DNA of 7,531 nt, taken from positions 1-7,531 of the forward strand of contig DSBO01000202.1 of assembly GCA_011046015.1 (NCBI GenBank), read 5' to 3'. Below, piece by piece: positions 5,014 to 7,531 of this stretch (the first letter of the stretch is position 1; every line of letters begins with the position of its first letter). This stretch comes from Thioalkalivibrio sp. (GTDB taxonomy: Bacteria > Pseudomonadota > Gammaproteobacteria > SpSt-1174). Both the position numbers and the translations under genes were made by a program. Below the pieces are notes generated by a model, which searched no databases, was not told the origin of the DNA, and was given only the letters and a program-made list of their open reading frames with translations.

Positions 5014-5747
5014 CAGGAGTCCGCGTACTTGACCAGTCCCTCGAGGACCAGATCCGGGTGGTTATGGTACCGGTGTTTCAGCAGCGGCTCTAGCGCTGTG
5101 GCATCGCCGCCGGTGATCACCAGCGCAGGCGCCTCGGCAAGGGCCGCCGACATCCGGGCCGTGATGCCGTCGATGGCGCCGGCCAGCCCGTAGAGCGAAC
5201 CGCTCGCCACGCCGGCGGCGGTGTCATGGCCAAACACCTCTGCCACCTCGATCGCCTCGACACGCACCCCACGCGTACCATGCACGAGCGCCTCACGCAT
5301 CAGCCGGCGGCCCGGCAGGATGGCGCCGCCGAGATGGCGGCCGTCGCCGTCGACGGCGTCGAGGGTCACGGCCGTGCCGCAGTCCGCCACGACCAGCGGG
5401 CCCGGGTAGCGCGCGCGGGCCCCCACCATTGCCAGAAACCGGTCACAGCCGAGCTGGCCCGGGTTGTCGTAACCGACCAGGATCCCGGCCGCCCGCGCCG
5501 GCGTCGCCACGAACTCTGCAGTCGGCAGCCTCGCCAGTGCCAGGGCCTCGCGGATCAGGCTGTTGACCGACTCACCTGCCACACTGGCGATGACGGTACG
5601 GCGAAGCCCCGCCCGCGGACAACCGGCGAGCAGGGCCGCCAGCGCGCCGGGGTCGTCATTGACCACCTGGCCGAGCGCCCCGAGCGCATGGCCCTCGCCC
5701 AGCGCCCACTTCTGGCGGCTGTTGCCCACATCGGCAAGCAGGATCAT
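5013..5747 (-). CDS. coaX: Type III pantothenate kinase
   Basis: This cytoplasmic enzyme phosphorylates pantothenate with ATP, the first step of coenzyme A synthesis. The 244 residues show the ASKHA-fold motifs of the CoaX type: DVGNS at 6-10 (phosphate-1 loop), YDNPGQLGCDR at 93-103 with Asp102 and Arg103, ADCGTAVTLD at 121-130 (phosphate-2 loop), LGGAILPG at 139-146 and ITGGDA at 211-216. CoaX enzymes need a monovalent cation and are not inhibited by CoA. The ATG overlaps the birA stop by four bases (ATGA), with GAGG about nine bases upstream. The birA-coaX neighbourhood is common in proteobacteria, pairing biotin-ligase and CoA functions that converge on acyl-CoA carboxylation. Length is typical and nothing is missing. 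Confidence 0.96.
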   Translation of the reverse strand: MILLADVGNSRQKWALGEGHALGALGQVVNDDPGALAALLAGCPRAGLRRTVIASVAGESVNSLIREALALARLPTAEFVATPARAAGILVGYDNPGQLGCDRFLAMVGARARYPGPLVVADCGTAVTLDAVDGDGRHLGGAILPGRRLMREALVHGTRGVRVEAIEVAEVFGHDTAAGVASGSLYGLAGAIDGITARMSAALAEAPALVITGGDATALEPLLKHRYHNHPDLVLEGLVKYADS

Positions 5748-6724
5748 GCGCTCGTCCTCACACTGACCTCGCCGGATGAGAAACAGCGGACCCCGTCTTC
5801 ACACTCGACTTCCAGCCGCCCCTGTGCATCGATGCCGATGGCACGCCCGCGCGAGATCCGTTCCCCCTGGTGTACGTCCACCACGCGCCCCCGTACCAGG
5901 TCATGTGCATGCCACTGCGCGACGAAGCCCTCGAAGCCCTCGGCCTCATACCGGTCGCAGGCGCAGACCAGCGCATGCAGGGCCCGGCCCGCCACGTAAT
6001 TGCGTTCCAGCCGTTGCTCGCCAAGGGCCGTGGTGAGGTCCACCCAGGGCTGATCGATACCCTCGGCGGCCAGCGCCGGCATGCGCCAGTTGAGCCCCAG
6101 CCCGATAACAACCGTGCAGGGGCCCTGCTGCTCACCGGCCAGCTCGAGCAGCAGGCCGCCGAGCTTGCGCCCCCGCCAGTAGATGTCATTGGGCCACTTG
6201 ATCCCGTGATCGGCCAGCCCCTCCTGCGCCAGCATCGTGGCCAGCTCGCTCGCCACCGCCAGGCTCAGCAGGCTGAGCGAGGCGGTCGGCAGCTGGAACT
6301 GCCAGCGCAGTGACAGGTAGAGGTTGGCGGCGAACGGCGAGGCCCACTGCCGCCCGCGCCGGCCACGACCTGCCGCCTGGTGTTCGGCGAACACGACGAC
6401 CCGGTCCGGCTGCTCGGGCTGAAACGACGAGGCGAGATGCTGATTGGTGGAGCCGACCGACGACAACACCTCGAGCGCATCCAGCCGCGCCAGCGCGGCC
6501 GCACCCGCCGCGGCACGAATGCGCGCTGGATCCAGGCGCTCGATGGGATGCGCCAGGCGATATCCCCGACCGCGCACGGTGTCCACGGCCACGCCGAGCG
6601 CAACCAGCCGCTGCACCGCCTTCCAGATGGCCATGCGCGAGACCCCGTGGCGAGCGGCCAGCGTCTCGCCCGAACAGAACCGCTCGCAGGCCAGGTCATC
6701 AAGAATATCGAAAGGATCCGGCAT
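5744..6724 (-). CDS. birA: Biotin–protein ligase and biotin-operon repressor
   Basis: A bifunctional 326-residue BirA. Residues 5-57 form a winged helix-turn-helix DNA-binding domain (recognition region near SRMAIWKAVQRL, 29-40, wing RGRGYRL, 51-57). The ligase core has GSTN (91-94), the biotinyl-AMP loop GRGRRGRQW (119-127), KWPNDIYW (176-183) and KLGGLLLE (187-194) with Lys187; the C-terminal SH3-like domain covers about 277-324. It makes biotinyl-5'-AMP from biotin and ATP and transfers biotin to the carrier lysine of acetyl-CoA carboxylase; the DNA-binding domain implies repression of biotin genes when biotin is plentiful. It is the first gene of the birA-coaX-SPOR operon and is divergent from the lytic transglycosylase gene across 50 bp. 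The GRGRRGR loop fits the GRGRxGRxW pattern. Confidence 0.96.
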   Translation of the reverse strand: MPDPFDILDDLACERFCSGETLAARHGVSRMAIWKAVQRLVALGVAVDTVRGRGYRLAHPIERLDPARIRAAAGAAALARLDALEVLSSVGSTNQHLASSFQPEQPDRVVVFAEHQAAGRGRRGRQWASPFAANLYLSLRWQFQLPTASLSLLSLAVASELATMLAQEGLADHGIKWPNDIYWRGRKLGGLLLELAGEQQGPCTVVIGLGLNWRMPALAAEGIDQPWVDLTTALGEQRLERNYVAGRALHALVCACDRYEAEGFEGFVAQWHAHDLVRGRVVDVHQGERISRGRAIGIDAQGRLEVECEDGVRCFSSGEVSVRTSA

Positions 6725-6774
6725 CTTCGTTATCCTACGCGTGTCGTTTCTTTCAGGGACACCATCGGGCCATC

Positions 6775-7452
6775 ATGACGCGCTCCTACCGAACAGGCAA
6801 TCGCCACACCGGAAAGGGACTTTCGCTGCGGCGCAGCCTGGTGGCGCTCGCGCTCGGCACGGCCATGGCGACCGGCGTCGCCCAGGCGGAACGCTACTAC
6901 ATTTACAAGGAAGACGACGGCACCACGTGGATCACCGACCGCAAGCTCCACGAGCCCGACCGGTACGCCTTCCAGGGCTACTACGGTCGGCCCGCCGCCA
7001 CCCGCTCCTGCCATGGCGTCACCTCCGACATCCTCGAGCAGCGCGCCCAGCTCCACGCCCCCGTCATGCGCCGCTATGCGCGCCAGCACGGGATCGATGA
7101 GCTGCTGGTCAAGGCCATCATTACCGTCGAATCCTGCTTCGACACCAAGGCCGTCTCGCGCGTCGGCGCCGAAGGGCTCATGCAGCTGATGCCGCAGACC
7201 GCCACCAGCCTGGGCGTGACCGACAGCTTCAGCGCCCACCAGAACATCGCCGGCGGGGTACGCTACTTCGCTGAGATGATGGAACGCTTCAATAACGACA
7301 CTACCCTCGCCCTCGCCGCCTACAATGCCGGCCCCAATGCAGTCACCCGTCACGGTGGCATCCCGCCCTACCGTGAAACTCAGGGTTACGTCAAAAAGGT
7401 CCTGAGCTACTACCAGCGCTACCTCGAGCAGCACGCCGAGGCGACGCGCTGA
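6775..7452 (+). CDS. Exported lytic transglycosylase, SLT (goose-type-like) domain
   Basis: A 225-residue protein with a signal peptide: basic residues up to 20, hydrophobic core 21-34 and a likely cleavage after AQA (36-38). Residues 40-56 (YYIYKEDDGTTWITDRK) resemble the short β-rich segment before many transglycosylase domains (DUF4124-like). The catalytic domain (about 92-216) has the general acid Glu119 in ITVES, GLMQLMP at 134-140 and AYNAGP at 182-187, the signature of SLT family 1. Such enzymes cleave peptidoglycan glycan strands with formation of 1,6-anhydro-MurNAc in the periplasm. The open frame runs upstream to 6310, but that part is antisense to birA; the ATG at 6775 directly precedes the signal peptide and is the only Met or common start codon near it. 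Its ribosome-binding site is weak (GGG at 6767-6769). The substrate preference is unknown. Confidence 0.92.
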   Translation: MTRSYRTGNRHTGKGLSLRRSLVALALGTAMATGVAQAERYYIYKEDDGTTWITDRKLHEPDRYAFQGYYGRPAATRSCHGVTSDILEQRAQLHAPVMRRYARQHGIDELLVKAIITVESCFDTKAVSRVGAEGLMQLMPQTATSLGVTDSFSAHQNIAGGVRYFAEMMERFNNDTTLALAAYNAGPNAVTRHGGIPPYRETQGYVKKVLSYYQRYLEQHAEATR

Positions 7453-7494
7453 GGCGGTCGGCGCCCCCTTTTCTACCGGCTGTTTTCTTCGGAC

Positions 7495-7529
7495 AAAAAA
7501 ATACCCGGCCACTGTCGTGACCGGGTATT
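7495..7529 (-). terminator. Intrinsic terminator for a minus-strand gene beyond the right edge
   Basis: AATACCCGG (7500-7508) pairs with CCGGGTATT (7521-7529), extended inward across one mismatch by CAC/GTG around TGTC. On the minus strand the stem is followed by seven T residues (seven A at 7495-7501), the classical Rho-independent signal. It therefore ends a convergent gene entering from the right. It may also serve the lytic transglycosylase on the plus strand, but the bases after the stem run past the window. Confidence 0.8.
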
Positions 7530-7531
7530 CG

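Noticed and set aside
6708..6736. Possible promoter TCGAAA-17-TATCCT for the lytic transglycosylase
   Set aside because: Both hexamers match only 4 of 6 bases, so this is no better than background in a region where some promoter must exist.
6310..6774. N-terminal extension of the lytic transglycosylase by 155 codons
   Set aside because: It is antisense to birA and would bury the clear signal peptide that begins after the ATG at 6775.

Overview
The window looks like a high-GC gammaproteobacterial chromosome. The main clue is the order birA–coaX–SPOR protein–tRNA genes–tuf on the minus strand. From memory, this is a shared gammaproteobacterial arrangement: Escherichia coli has thrU-tyrU-glyT-thrT-tufB, and Pseudomonas has birA-coaX-SPOR gene-tRNAs-tufB. 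A Chromatiales/Ectothiorhodospiraceae-like source is a weak guess.

Layout from left to right. (1) 1-124, minus: first codons of tuf (EF-Tu). (2) 179-677, minus: tRNA-Thr(GGT), tRNA-Gly(TCC) and tRNA-Tyr(GTA), transcribed toward tuf from a promoter at 693-721 with a perfect -35 box. (3) 678-881: a compact divergent control region. (4) 882-4136, plus: a three-gene cassette encoding UDP-glucose 6-dehydrogenase, a membrane PAP2 phosphatase and a GT4 glycosyltransferase. (5) 4179-4254, minus: tRNA-Thr(TGT) with its own promoter. (6) 4327-6724, minus: birA, coaX and a SPOR-domain membrane protein, in overlapping order. (7) 6775-7452, plus: an exported lytic transglycosylase. (8) 7495-7529: a strong intrinsic terminator for a minus-strand gene beyond the right edge.

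The main discovery is the cassette. It lies between tRNA-Thr(TGT) and tRNA-Tyr, so it splits a tRNA–tuf cluster that is continuous in E. coli. Upstream of ugd are CTGTCAT-type units with an 11-bp period, followed after 10 bp by a -10-like hexamer, which is the architecture of a PhoB-dependent promoter. A second array, with three GTCA cores exactly 11 bp apart, lies between ugd and the phosphatase gene. The three enzymes could form a short route: Ugd makes UDP-glucuronate, the PAP2 enzyme makes diacylglycerol from phosphatidate and frees phosphate, and the GT4 enzyme joins the two as glucuronosyl-diacylglycerol. I infer a phosphate-starvation lipid-replacement module. The enzyme families and repeats are visible in the sequence; the pathway and the regulation are inference.
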